NCBI GenBank assembly: GCA_964036665.1
Contig: OZ038531.1
Coordinates: forward strand, 1,488,001 to 1,552,000
Length of the DNA: 64,000 nucleotides
Reading direction: 5' to 3'
Origin: Gordius sp. MW1
Lineage: Eukaryota > Nematomorpha > Gordioida > Gordea > Gordiidae
In this document: piece by piece, positions 56,601 to 59,065 of the stretch
How positions within the stretch are numbered: position 1 is the stretch's first letter
Layout of the letters: each line of letters opens with the position of its first letter
Notes under the pieces: generated by a model
What the model was told of the DNA's origin: nothing
Seen by the model: only the letters and a program-made list of their open reading frames with translations
Databases searched by the model: none
Made by a program: the position numbers and the translations under genes

Positions 56601-58379
56601 TCTTTGCTATAATATAATATCCCAAAAATTGACAATACCTTTAACTATGTCGTGGAAAGAATTGGACCTATTAGTTTTAGTTTTATTGTTGACAGGCAAA
56701 ACTAAATCTGGCTTTTCAATCATGTGAGTTCTAACTTTTTGTTTAACTCCTTCAATTCTTTCCCAGATATTGGCTCTGACTTGAGTTAAATAAGTTTTAT
56801 TCGTTGTACTTAATTTGTCCACCTCATTCTATATAAATTATTAATAAACTCATAAATACAAATAATTTATACTGTTTTATCTGAATTAAGTAGTGCAAGC
56901 TTAATGTTTTGGAATGTGGCAACACGAATTGTTTCAATAAGATCCGTTGAAAAACCTTTTTCAGTCTCAAAAAGTAAGTCCTCATAAAAATTATAAACCA
57001 AAATTATGAATTTTACTTTGGATTTCAAATCATTCTTTGTTGTTAGAGACATATATAAGTGTTTATAATTTAGTAAAATCTTTAGCCTGTTTAAAAGCAA
57101 TGGCTTATAAACTACTCCAGGCTCATGTTTGTGTTTAAAGCAAGTAGCCATATGTGTAAATATAGCATATTTCCAAAGCACATGATATCTAAAATTTTAG
57201 TTAAATCATAATATATTTAAAAACTAACTTGTTTATATCCTGTGTAATATTTTCTTTCATCATTTTTTCTTCATAAATTGGAATGTGAGGCAAAGAGCAT
57301 GATTCATCCAAATTTAAATTATAATATAAATTATTGAATTTTTTAATCCAATTTATGCATAAATCTTGGATGTATACATCACAATTTATAATTTCACACA
57401 ATCTATCATCATTTAGTGCTAGTTCACAAAATATTGTAAGGGAATTAAGGTCCAAAATTTGGAAGTGATTATTTTCTAAATCCATTCCCTGAATTAATAG
57501 AAAATTTACCTTAACTAAAATTTACTTTCTGACATACAAATTGATGTGAGTCTATTTGCTTTGCTATTATTGAAATTTCAGACAATGTTAATAATTTTTT
57601 AAAGCCATTACTCAACTCAATCTATAAAATTAATGTTCAATAAGTATAAAATGTACCTTTCTATTAATATCATTAGACTCTAAATTTTGCAGATAAATTC
57701 CATCAAAATTTAATTCTATTTGTGACATAGTTGAAACTTCAGAATTACAATTTGTCATATTAATTTCAATCAATAAATTTTCTACTTTTATCTAAATTTT
57801 ATAAAATGATGTTAGTAGATTAGCATTAAATAAATAATAATGTACCTCTAAATTTTTAAACCACAAGAGAATTGCCTGAATAAAATCTTGATCCCCTTCA
57901 CCATGTTTCAGTTTAAGTTCTGAAAATTGTTGCTATATTTAACATTTACTTAACATAAAATTATAAGTATACCTGATGTAAACTTAGCAAACTGGGCAAA
58001 TTTATGTCTGCTTTGTTTTTCTAAAACATAAATAATGGGACAAAGTATATATTACTTGGTATATAGTTAGTTTTATAGTTTTTGCCTGAATAATCCAGTT
58101 TTTCTGTATTGAAGTTAGGGGAGTTTCAATTATAATATCAGAAAACAAACCTTTCTAGGCTTAAATCGTTCAAAATATTTTTACCTTCAACATAAAGCAC
58201 TTTAAATATGTTCTGGGGCTTAAGTTTAAGTGTCTTTAGCTTAAGAACTCCTAAACAGTTAAAATTTTTGTTTATTATGTACCATGAACTAAGCCAAAAG
58301 TAATATGATCCAAATCAAGTTCTTCAAAATATTTGCTCCCAAAGTTTTTTACTAGATAGGTAATCGCATCTTCAATCAT
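5246..58379 (-). CDS. VPS13D: VPS13-family bridge-like lipid-transfer protein, best match VPS13D; ~69 exons
   Basis: One gene spans most of the window, from ATG 58379-58377 to TAA 5248-5246. I traced 69 exons totalling ~13.0 kb (~4,330 codons). Junction phases fit at every splice I checked except exon 12/13; the donor of exon 31 is unresolved. Family landmarks run in VPS13 order: chorein_N start, LWKYA, YNPNSCCWDSLLEPW, VAB repeats, QLWKF segment, QLDNQL, VDFLGNPLGLFNDVTQG, GIGKGVIGSFAKPITGVLDF, PH-like end. The C-terminal stretch RTPAYCYDAWGALPLYSQS resembles the VPS13D C-terminus as I recall it rather than A/C, and the length is close to human VPS13D (~4,390). Family members form a hydrophobic groove that channels glycerophospholipids between organelle membranes at contact sites; VPS13D acts at mitochondria, peroxisomes and ER. 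Exon blocks are listed separately. VPS13 membership is near certain; the D assignment is less sure. I did not find a clear UBA domain, which VPS13D usually has. Confidence 0.9.
6369..6499. mobile_element. MITE, GGGCGTAGCC family (family A), decayed left end
   Basis: Left end CATTGGCGTTCAGC is a degraded version of the family end; the right end GGCTACGCCCATG is intact. Flanks TATATATC/TATATGGC agree at 6 of 8 bases. Contains the family body (GGGGCAAAATGATC ... TTTTTGGATTTA) and a C-run where most copies have G/C runs. Confidence 0.7.
7631..7802. mobile_element. MITE, GGGCGTAGCC family, perfect 8-bp TSD
   Basis: Ends CATGGGCGTAGCCAG and GGCTACGCCCATG are inverted copies; the flanks TGTAAGTG (7623-7630 and 7803-7810) are identical. 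The 8-bp TSD and short TIRs indicate a non-autonomous hAT-type element. Confidence 0.9.
8713..8880. mobile_element. MITE, GGGCGTAGCC family
   Basis: TIRs CATGGGCGTAGCCAG and CTGGCTACGCCCATG; flanks GAACCTAA/GAACCTAG match at 7 of 8. Opposite orientation to the copy at 7631, judged by the TCTAAATCTAAAAA versus TAATTCCAA ends. Confidence 0.88.
9098..15984 (-). CDS. VPS13D: VPS13D exons 55-64: QLW segment and start of C-terminal region
   Basis: Exons: 15831-15984, 15167-15475, 14726-14801, 14336-14616, 13174-13356, 12481-12636, 11529-11702, 10826-10953, 10143-10420, 9098-9249; phases agree. Landmarks: NRYQLWKFTPEGHLVNFG and, later, DTQTWNYY (ricin-like QxW-type pattern found between VAB and the C-terminus in this family); GLIFVRLFVKGPLKILDIYD; SDIGISVIDQERVEELMYL; NIQ-LDNQLWEAQRPVAL (the IDNQ box); LYAAKFIISISKVNFSIST; and LGSVDFLGNPLGLFNDVTQG in exon 64. 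Exon 59 encodes a Ser/Pro/Asp-rich loop likely to be disordered. Confidence 0.9.
11839..11993. mobile_element. Foldback MITE (family B)
   Basis: Begins TAGTGTTGTAAAAACGGCTG and ends in the inverted counterpart TTTTTACAACACGA. The halves carry GTCGAC motifs in inverted order, so the element can fold on itself. Flanks CCTACTGC/CATACAGC agree at 6 of 8. Sits in the VPS13 intron 11703-12480, close to two other MITEs. Confidence 0.82.
12024..12220. mobile_element. hAT-type MITE (family C), perfect 8-bp TSD
   Basis: 197-bp element with ends TAGAGTTTTGCTAACTTTCT and its inverted counterpart GAAAGTTAGCAATTTAACAACTCTA. The flanking 8 bp GACAGGAC (12016-12023 and 12221-12228) are identical. The interior is richer in GC with CTCGAG motifs. 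Only one copy seen in the window. Confidence 0.88.
12281..12352. mobile_element. Foldback MITE (family B), left half only
   Basis: Matches the first ~70 bases of the foldback MITE (TAGTGTTGTAAAAACGGCTG, then TTTGGTCGACC) and then stops. Right half absent; no TSD visible. Confidence 0.7.
13444..13590. mobile_element. MITE, GGGCGTAGCC family
   Basis: Ends CATGGGCGTAGTCAAG and GGCTACGCCCATG; flanks GTCATTTG/GTTATTTG match at 7 of 8 bases. In the VPS13 intron upstream (3'-ward on +) of exon 59. Confidence 0.87.
16118..16320. mobile_element. Foldback MITE (family B)
   Basis: TAGTGATGTAGAAACGACTC at the left and CCCTTTTACAGCACTA at the right are diverged inverted ends. The body has GGTCGACTCTAGTCTG and GTCGACCAAGAAAAACAGAC characteristic of the family. 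No clear TSD. Confidence 0.8.
16538..22688 (-). CDS. VPS13D: VPS13D exons 45-54: VAB repeats
   Basis: Exons: 22418-22688, 21826-22035, 20223-20422, 19742-19792, 19481-19561, 19109-19346, 18339-18595, 17822-17948, 17589-17661, 16538-16724; all phases agree. VAB landmarks in order: IIHNCLPYALKFKL; ISVYAELWFLNKSGLPIILR; FLILTARHLIHNQTPYSLQI; SQVSFHWGN ... WSGQFSL; PPPYIIINRSSIPVLYYQKG; PYALDEPQGTKQLRLSLVGG. This is the clearest evidence for VPS13 membership. The donor of exon 47 (CTTTTAG|GTTAGG) lies inside the target-site duplication of a MITE (see findings). Exon 45 joins exon 44 in phase across a 5.7-kb intron full of satellite repeats and a hAT. Confidence 0.93.
20034..20222. mobile_element. 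Foldback MITE (family B) inserted at a VPS13D splice donor
   Basis: TAGTGTTGTAAAAAAGGCTG at the left; decayed right end AAACCCTA. Both sides are flanked by CCTAACCTAAAAGTA (left 20020-20035 region, right 20217-20231 region), which includes an 8-bp TSD CCTAAAAG. On the minus strand this duplicated sequence contains the exon 47 splice donor CTTTTAG|GTTAGG. Confidence 0.82.
20458..20920. repeat. Tandem segmental duplication (~250-bp unit) including a MITE
   Basis: The stretch AAAGCATTTTTTTCAATCTA ... TAGTCTCATTTTTATAATGAT near 20460-20510 recurs near 20712-20758. Each copy is followed by a GGGCGTAGCC-family body. The first MITE body (about 20511-20634) lacks recognisable ends; the second (20765-20935) has both. 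Confidence 0.72.
20765..20935. mobile_element. MITE, GGGCGTAGCC family
   Basis: Ends CGTGGGCGTAGACAAG and TTGGCTACGCCCATG; flanks ATGGTGTT/ATTGTGTT match at 7 of 8 bases. Forms part of the second unit of the local tandem duplication. Confidence 0.85.
21605..21762. mobile_element. MITE, GGGCGTAGCC family, incomplete
   Basis: Left end CATAGGCGCAGTCAGC; the body AGGGGTAATAATTATCA ... GTTTTGGATTTAGAGA, then GGGGCAGCCGCCCC, matches the family, but the right TIR is missing. It lies directly beside VPS13 exon 46. Confidence 0.7.
22918..23088. mobile_element. MITE, GGGCGTAGCC family, right end decayed
   Basis: Left end CATGGGCGTAGCCAG intact; the body has GGGGCAAAATGATAATTTTT and TTTTTGGATTTAGAAGGGAC; the right end CCCCTAGCTACATAAT is eroded. 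Lies about 220 bases left of the hAT element at 23307. Confidence 0.75.
23215..23306. repeat. Duplicated unit, left part (split by hAT insertion)
   Basis: GAGCCTTCGGCAGTCGTGGG, then GGGGACGACTCATCTATAC, to GCATATTTGCTATGCAGTTTATGG. The same unit continues after the hAT at 24384 (GTTTATGGGCGAGAAAGGTG, GGAAGGGGCGAGAATGCC). The uninterrupted paralogous copy is at about 26190-26356. Confidence 0.85.
23307..24383 (+). mobile_element. hAT transposon, internally deleted (1,077 bp), with GAACCC-rich ends
   Basis: Begins CAGGGGTTTGTCCCGAACCC and ends GGGTTCAAACCCCTG, i.e. ~10-bp TIRs of hAT type. Exact 8-bp TSD GTTTATGG at 23299-23306 and 24384-24391. Both subterminal regions consist of repeated (A/C)GAACCC motifs (23317-23395 and 24249-24355), likely transposase-binding repeats. 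It carries one truncated reading frame, listed separately. A paralogous empty site (26296-26312) confirms the boundaries. Confidence 0.93.
23603..24145 (+). pseudogene. hAT transposase, N-terminal remnant (BED-type zinc finger)
   Basis: About 180 codons from ATG: MVRENNPIKKYYNISPLSN, CLAIDCGKKMKGHLTNLEKH, then LERFHSTLFDKYKEEKK. The C-x4-C (CLAIDC) and H...H spacing (NLEKHLERFH) is that of a BED zinc finger, followed by the helix region ENIxxKLxI...ITEKQIYEGLIEMVTLNGRPF, the usual hAT N-terminal segment. The DDE catalytic core and C-terminal dimerisation region are absent, so the copy cannot move itself. Confidence 0.85.
24540..24990. repeat. Satellite-like repeats with tRNA B-box fragments, block 1
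   Basis: Two units of the CCAATGG...CCATTGGTCAGCAGCC repeat (near 24702 and 24822, ~120-bp spacing). On either side are fragments resembling a tRNA 3' half read on the minus strand: 24549-24562 is a perfect reverse B box (reverse complement GGGTTCGAATCCCG), followed on the minus strand by a T run; 24945-24965 is a degenerate copy. Confidence 0.72.
26190..26356. repeat. Duplicated unit, uninterrupted copy (paralogous empty site)
   Basis: GGGCCTTCGGCCCTCGTGGG ... GGGGACGACTCATCTGTACT ... TTTGCTATGCAATTTATGGG, then CGAGAAAGGTGGGAAGGGG. It parallels 23215-23306 joined to 24384-24440, without the hAT, so it shows the pre-insertion sequence. Purine-rich GGGAAGGGAAG expansions differ between the two copies. 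Confidence 0.85.
26600..27545. repeat. Satellite-like tandem array, hairpin-bearing units (100-129 bp)
   Basis: Units start near 26608, 26708, 26817, 26945, 27074 and 27358, with a further partial unit near 27250. Each has CCAATGGTCATTTTTTTCCA, then TTGGTCAGCAGCC(A)GCGGACGG, then an A-rich linker with CAGGAACAATCATAA. CCAATGG and CCATTGG are inverted around a T-rich spacer, so every unit can form a hairpin. The unit tail CCGGGATTCTAACCC plus AACTAGTTAAATTGCATAGC is duplicated at about 27168-27240 and 27460-27540. Confidence 0.85.
27620..27745. repeat. Short tandem duplication (~65 bp x2)
   Basis: ACCGAGGGAGATAGAGATGA ... GGGGTGGGGC followed by GCATTAATTTAAAAAA occurs twice in a row (about 27626-27685 and 27690-27752). 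Confidence 0.7.
27785..28225. repeat. Paired dispersed repeats with GCCCATAAATTGCATAGC ends
   Basis: ACGGACAACGGACGGACAAC...CGAGCCCATAAATTGCATAG occurs at about 27789-27846 and again at 28160-28222, with a tRNA-like CCCGGGCTTGAACTCGAACC stretch (28098-28118) between. The motif GCCCATAAATTGCATAGCAA also occurs at about 6312, 35734 and, inverted, at 23293 and 26292. Confidence 0.7.
28401..31822 (-). CDS. VPS13D: VPS13D exons 40-44: entry into the VAB region
   Basis: Exons: 31642-31822, 30317-30427, 29808-30222, 29571-29709, 28401-28680; phases agree throughout. Exon 40 holds the family hallmark YNPNSCCWDSLLEPW (compare the Y-Y-N-x-x-x-x-x-W-E-P-[LF]-I-E-P box). Exon 41 has MMWFIKNNTGSPISVSYNP, the first ...N-x-T-G... 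VAB-type strand; exon 43 has SIQTPIKLINNLSHDLEITY. By family knowledge the VAB repeats bind Pro-x-Pro adaptor motifs that recruit VPS13 to particular organelles. A tRNA-Leu gene and two MITEs sit in the intron between exons 43 and 44 and nearby. Confidence 0.9.
28799..29001. mobile_element. Foldback MITE (family B)
   Basis: Left end GAGTTGTTAAAACAGCTGGG, right end CCCAGCCTTTTTTACAACACTA, with the GGTCGACCTTTGG / AGTCGACTAAAACC inverted core. TSD not preserved. Confidence 0.8.
29078..29243. mobile_element. MITE, GGGCGTAGCC family, perfect 8-bp TSD
   Basis: Ends CATGGGCCTAGCCAGG and CTGGCTACGCCCATG with identical flanks GTTTAGAT (29070-29077, 29244-29251). The interior differs from other copies (GGGGCGAAACG, GGGCAAAACATAAATTT) and probably marks a subfamily shared with the copy at 55388. 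Confidence 0.88.
29428..29435 (-). terminator. Pol III terminator of tRNA-Leu
   Basis: Eight consecutive T residues on the minus strand five bases past the tRNA 3' end. Confidence 0.8.
29441..29522 (-). tRNA. tRNA-Leu (anticodon UAA)
   Basis: 82-nt gene on the minus strand in the VPS13 intron between exons 43 and 44. The 7-bp acceptor stem AGCACGA/TCGTGCT pairs perfectly; the A-box region TGGCCGAGTGGTTAAGGCG, anticodon arm TTGGA-CTTAAGA-TCCAA (anticodon TAA), long variable arm typical of class II Leu tRNAs, and T arm GTGGGTTTGAACCCCAC (B box with T for C) are all present. No intron. A run of eight T follows on the minus strand (29428-29435), the expected Pol III terminator. Closely resembles animal tRNA-Leu(UAA). 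Confidence 0.96.
30754..30905. mobile_element. MITE, GGGCGTAGCC family
   Basis: Ends CATGGGTGTAACCAG and CTGGCTACGCCCATG; flanks TTGCTATG/TTGCTACT agree at 6 of 8. Confidence 0.82.
31215..31486. repeat. Intronic repeat plus right half of a foldback MITE
   Basis: About 31215-31350 (TTTTATTCCAATAGTAACTC, CCCTGTTTTGCCACTT...GGCAAGAAAGCATT) recurs, diverged, at about 52255-52400 in another intron of the same gene. It runs directly into the right half of a foldback MITE (GTCGACTAAAACAAAGGTCG, ending CCCAGCCGTTTATACAACGCTA at 31486). Confidence 0.68.
31928..33031 (+). mobile_element. hAT transposon, internally deleted (1,104 bp), GGATC-repeat type, copy 1
   Basis: Begins TAGAGGTGTGCACGGATCAA and ends TTTGATCCGTGCACACCTCTA (TIRs ~18 bp); exact 8-bp TSD GTCACAGC (31920-31927, 33032-33039). 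Subterminal arrays of GGATCGGATC motifs on both sides. Lies in the VPS13 intron between exons 39 and 40. Over 90% identical by eye to the copy at 36015. Confidence 0.94.
32481..32762 (+). pseudogene. hAT transposase, C-terminal dimerisation remnant (copy 1)
   Basis: After an 18-19-base G run the frame reads LLKWWGSYQTVLPRLYKLAD, KVLAIPATSTTSERNFSVAG and RTIEERRTRIKPENLD. The W..... L..(L/M)A....IPATS..(S/V)ER.FS.AG...(R)..L.P....LL pattern is the hAT dimerisation domain. Relative to copy 2 the last codons (LLFYMIIW versus LLFLYDNMELVK) are shifted by one missing T. The rest of the transposase is deleted. Confidence 0.88.
33177..38304 (-). CDS. VPS13D: VPS13D exons 32-39
   Basis: Exons: 38076-38304, 37183-37398, 35247-35467, 34992-35099, 34137-34412, 33471-33606, 33360-33409, 33177-33258; all phases agree. 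Landmarks: VKVGPIVVVLDLETCMELYY region (exon 33), FTLEVQGITMIIVGEE, ATVDVLLTFLNIQLLVKVM, and EVEMLKVILMDDSGSQDVPL, which matches the VPS13 box ..L.LIDD....D.PLL.L that precedes the VAB region. Introns here carry one ~1.1-kb hAT element (36015-37079) and a GGGCGTAGCC MITE (34673-34841). Confidence 0.88.
34673..34841. mobile_element. MITE, GGGCGTAGCC family
   Basis: Ends CATGGGCGTAGCCAGG and CTGGCTACGCCCAAG; flanks CGAAACTG/CGACCCTG agree at 6 of 8. Confidence 0.84.
36015..37079 (+). mobile_element. hAT transposon, internally deleted (1,065 bp), GGATC-repeat type, copy 2
   Basis: Same ends as copy 1 (TAGAGGTGTGCACGGATCAA ... GATCCGTGCACACCTCTA); exact 8-bp TSD GTTTTTGC (36007-36014, 37080-37087). 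Fewer GGATC repeats on the right than copy 1. In the VPS13 intron between exons 33 and 34. Both copies share the same internal deletion with a poly-G run at the same place, so they spread as a deleted (non-autonomous) family. Confidence 0.94.
36573..36860 (+). pseudogene. hAT transposase, C-terminal dimerisation remnant (copy 2)
   Basis: LLKWWGSYQTVLPRLYKLAN, KVLAIPATSTTSERNFSVAG, RTLEERRTRIKPENLDCLLF and LYDNMELVK then stop: the hAT dimerisation domain with an intact end. Only this last ~90-residue part of a ~600-residue transposase survives, joined to non-transposase sequence at a poly-G tract. Confidence 0.88.
37853..38010. repeat. Dispersed repeat, copy 2 (GGCCGACAGCTGGCC type)
   Basis: CCTTGGCCGACAGCTGGCC...GGATGATACATGCGACGCC...TTCGAATTATGATTTATTT...CTTCGCCTTTATAATA parallels 1570-1735 almost base for base. 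Position: VPS13 intron just left of exon 32. Confidence 0.75.
39236..39859 (-). CDS. VPS13D: VPS13D exon 31: GC-rich exon, 3' boundary uncertain
   Basis: From acceptor ...TTAACAAG (39860-39867) the exon enters in the phase left by exon 30 (VERFLGQIIVCDILLPRVHL, then VVPLQYWYPNFGIQ) and stays open for about 200 codons. The ILLPRVHLVVP segment fits a VPS13 ...P.(V/I)I(V/I)P strand. Base composition is well above 50% G+C, with Pro/Arg/Ala codons such as CCC, CGG and GCC, against ~30-40% in neighbouring exons and introns. I could not fix the donor; the next exon (38076-38304) needs phase 0. Real coding status is supported by the entry phase and the long open frame, but not by a landmark motif. 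Confidence 0.6.
   Translation of the reverse strand, partial: VERFLGQIIVCDILLPRVHLVVPLQYWYPNFGIQNDVSPFLPGPALGVAVLEQRPWYAIVSLVDVSHRIVLCPPALRLADPKPELITWAWSLAEVKIEALRFVGSIPASDRSFFSDLERNRAGMGAVCSFIQGCQLRGTSRCHETSTLVTMATEVTAIGDVSMALNACTTKALKMFRHFLARTRGRTSITEPPGANIGKASVQSRLI
40340..41913 (-). CDS. VPS13D: VPS13D exons 28-30
   Basis: Exons 41763-41913, 40989-41313 and 40340-40523, with phases agreeing at both junctions. Segments: MTKDCSVWVEIGEMEMGLRY, YHTLTVTGRVKSLVLLVVTP, TRLVFYTDSLPKSSRTFIF, and NPFYIFYVLEVMEGLQD (the P-[FL]-x-[IV] strand plus helix pattern that recurs through VPS13 proteins). A degraded copy of the GGGCGTAGCC-type MITE (about 41512-41642) sits in the intron between exons 28 and 29. 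Confidence 0.82.
41512..41642. mobile_element. MITE, GGGCGTAGCC family, decayed
   Basis: AAGCGTAACCAGGGGGTGGC at the left and AATCCTGGTAAAGGCCACG at the right are eroded family ends; the body keeps GGCTGCCCCTCCTCTAACC and TTATGGCTAAAATGCTTAAA. Confidence 0.62.
42011..43305 (-). CDS. VPS13D: VPS13D exon 27, the largest exon (431 codons)
   Basis: A single 1,295-nt exon between acceptor CTCCCTAG (43306-43313) and donor AAA|GTTAAT. Beta-strand-rich sequence typical of the repeating RBG groove: FKLEYVQVEFPSLIDISSQL, FYLFYDFNAISTLLNEYY, RTLIVKTRCQVLSLVARDN, FYAFVTMETDID. The donor is another weak GTTAAT, but its phase fits exon 28. By far the longest exon of the gene, in which most exons are 50-300 nt. 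Confidence 0.85.
43314..44345. other. VPS13D intron 26, no recognisable element
   Basis: About 1 kb of AT-rich intron between exons 27 and 26. No MITE end, tRNA or open frame of note seen. Confidence 0.55.
44346..46305 (-). CDS. VPS13D: VPS13D exons 22-26
   Basis: Exons: 46071-46305, 45564-45625, 45276-45379, 44819-44962, 44346-44619. Phases join to exon 21 across a 5.7-kb intron carrying a complete DNA transposon, and to exon 27. Readable segments: LGWVQLGAPRLDACGDLSA, LYYVLADVAAIEQAMTFVER and LLDGRDFELFVPFVESK. Donors used: GTACAC (exon 22), GTTTGA (23), GTTAAT (24), GTAATA (25), GTAAGA (26). The exon 24 donor is weak; a stronger-looking GTAAGT 33 bases further downstream would break the phase to exon 25. 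No individual domain is named for this stretch; it is part of the repeated beta-groove between chorein_N and VAB. Confidence 0.78.
45735..45902. mobile_element. MITE, GGGCGTAGCC family, perfect 8-bp TSD
   Basis: Ends CATGGGCGTAGCCAAG and GCTACGCCCATG; identical flanks CTAGGCTA (45727-45734, 45903-45910). A typical full-length copy (168 bp) useful as a family reference. Confidence 0.92.
46562..50518 (-). mobile_element. DNA transposon with ~0.68-kb terminal inverted repeats
   Basis: Sequence from about 46562 to 47245 recurs as its reverse complement at about 49825-50518. Examples: CCACCATCTCAGATCGAGCT at 46593 versus GCTCGATCTGAGATCGTGG near 50459; CATGGGGATTCCCCTATGCC at 46936 versus GGCATAGGGGAATCCCCATG near 50115. 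The arms are highly similar with scattered differences and small indels. Between them lies transposase-like sequence on the minus strand (47478-49542). The extreme ends are blurred (left GGCCATTCCATGACATAT, right ...GACATAAGGAGTTTT), so I cannot name a TSD. It occupies the 5.7-kb VPS13 intron between exons 21 and 22. A Polinton is ruled out by size and the lack of any other gene. Confidence 0.88.
47478..49542 (-). pseudogene. Transposase-like gene of the long-TIR element, broken
   Basis: Reading leftwards: a Cys-containing start (MTFLDPNEKLCDTCRKLIYH, ~49542-49309); a 300-residue segment (~49269-48343) with CILAGVSGSHNVCVCQYHQN and LCYLGKCLHCPGVIH (zinc-binding-like Cys/His pairs); and a core (~48337-47885) with VQDSVQAYHWTNVQATIHPF, KIFYYFSDGSAAQYKNRKNT and AEWHFFATSHGKSPCDGAAD. 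Then come KASLQRPFENQITQPFELF (~47930-47775) and a C-terminal YIVAHLLHPNGPAKSFFPV segment (to 47478). Acidic residues in D-S-V-Q-A, F-S-D-G and C-D-G are plausible catalytic positions of an RNase-H-fold transposase. The gene lies in about four frame segments, so it is inactive. I recall similar intronless proteins in hydrozoan and insect genomes but cannot name the superfamily. Confidence 0.75.
50520..51610. other. VPS13D intron 21, right part; nothing recognised
   Basis: AT-rich sequence right of the long-TIR transposon. No TIR, tRNA or convincing exon seen; short open frames are spurious. Confidence 0.5.
51615..51790. mobile_element. Foldback MITE (family B)
   Basis: TAATGTTGTAAAAACGGCTG at the left and AGCCGTTTTTACGACACTA at the right, with inverted GTCGACTAAACC / GGTCGACCGAAC cores. 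Flanks share TTACAC (ACTTACACC / CGTTACACG). Confidence 0.83.
52054..55014 (-). CDS. VPS13D: VPS13D exons 12-21: extended lipid-groove region
   Basis: Exons: 54799-55014, 54186-54324, 53758-53899, 53534-53617, 53375-53447, 53270-53318, 52974-53135, 52708-52828, 52526-52617, 52054-52136. Recognisable VPS13 pieces: KIEVLVEPIMISAHDLYLW (the P-[LV]-x-[IV]-x-[YH]-[ND] strand), ILLFGDNLVLHS, FELTPVEHFSIVVQSV and TRFTLLLDELTFVVYPKS. Phases agree from exon 13 to exon 21. The exon 12 to 13 junction does not fit with the donors I can see (GTAAAA at 54798 leaves two bases where one is needed), so a small exon may be missing there. A foldback MITE (53995-54169) sits in one intron. Confidence 0.85.
52255..52405. 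repeat. Intronic repeat, second copy
   Basis: GCTATTGCTCAATTTAAATT, TTTTATTCCAATAGTAGCTC, CCCTGTTTCGCCACTT...CCAAGAAAGCATTAGAT parallels 31215-31350. The two lie in different introns of the same gene. Confidence 0.65.
53995..54169. mobile_element. Foldback MITE (family B)
   Basis: AAGCGTTGTAAAAGCGGCTG at the left, CCCAGCCATTTCGACAACACCA at the right; flanks ATCCACAC/TTCCACAC agree at 7 of 8. Its right end is 17 bases from VPS13 exon 13, i.e. just past the donor of that exon. Confidence 0.83.
55079..55272. mobile_element. Foldback MITE (family B)
   Basis: GTGTTGTAAAAAAAGCTGGG at the left and CCAGTCATTTTTTACAACTCTA at the right, with the GTCGACCTCTAAGC core. TSD not evident. Confidence 0.78.
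55388..55855. mobile_element. Long MITE of the GGGCGTAGCC family with internal minisatellite, perfect TSD
   Basis: Ends CATGGGCGTAGCCAGG and CTAGCTACGCCCATG; identical flanks CACAGGAG (55380-55387, 55856-55863). At 468 bp it is about three times the usual length, because of a G/C-run region and a tandem array at 55578-55815. Confidence 0.92.
55578..55815. repeat. Minisatellite, ~43-bp unit, 5-6 copies, inside a MITE
   Basis: Units of the form TTTTTTTTGCTCTCAGGAAAT, then TTTTTGGACGTCGAGACC, with length variation in the T run and small deletions. Confidence 0.85.
56002..58379 (-). CDS. VPS13D: VPS13D exons 1-11: chorein_N start and N-terminal RBG region
   Basis: Exons: 58283-58379, 58185-58250, 58056-58150, 57973-58020, 57846-57932, 57657-57791, 57526-57621, 57229-57488, 56873-57188, 56639-56828, 56002-56179. 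The N-terminus MIEDAITYLVKNFGSKYFEE, then LDLDHITFGLVHG-VLKLKTLKL, follows the chorein_N pattern (amphipathic helix, then the first strand with ..L..GV..L..L.L). LLIEINM and YHVLWKYAIF correspond to the conserved VPS13 N-terminal strands and the W-[WK]-[YF]-A box. Introns 1-9 are extraordinarily short: 32, 34, 35, 40, 54, 35, 37, 40 and 44 nt; intron 10 is 459 nt. Exons here are very AT-rich (Lys/Asn/Ile codons), unlike those at the 3' end. Confidence 0.88.
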
Positions 58380-59065
58380 TCTATTTATAATTAACGATAT
58401 TTATCTTAAACCCTGAGTAGACAGTTTTGAATTTAGCCCAACTTAAAAATGTCAAATCATCTGTTAAACAGCTGAGATGTCAGCTAGGTCCAACACATAT
58501 AATTAAATTTAAAGCTTAGTCAGTTTACAGGATTCATGCCAGAATGAGCTACTCATATTTTAATAATCTGGACTCATAAACTTACATTTTAAAAACCATT
58601 GCACAATTTATTATTTCTTAAGGTAATTTTTTAATAAGAGACATACTAGATTACCAGATACATGACAATTGCACCCCACTAGAAACTTAAGGTTTTATTT
58701 TAACAAATGATACACTCATGCCATATAAAGATTATCTTTTTTTAACAATGAACGCATAAACAATGGCATAGGAGCTGCGCAATGTCATAAACATGATGGT
58801 AGAGAAATACCGTTTGCATATGCATTGAGGGAACTGAATAAAACGGATCAACAGTATTTTGTCAATCCTTGAAGCATTGGTCGTGCATCGATAAATATTT
58901 TATCAGTGTATCCATGGCCGATCATTTACCCTAAATACGGATCATACACCTCTCGAACAATTTTTGAAAACCGGAGGGATTTGAATTAAATGACAAACAG
59001 TCAACCTATCTGTGGGTCTGTATTTGACCAGATATCAGTATTATATTCGCAAAGGTTAAGACAAT

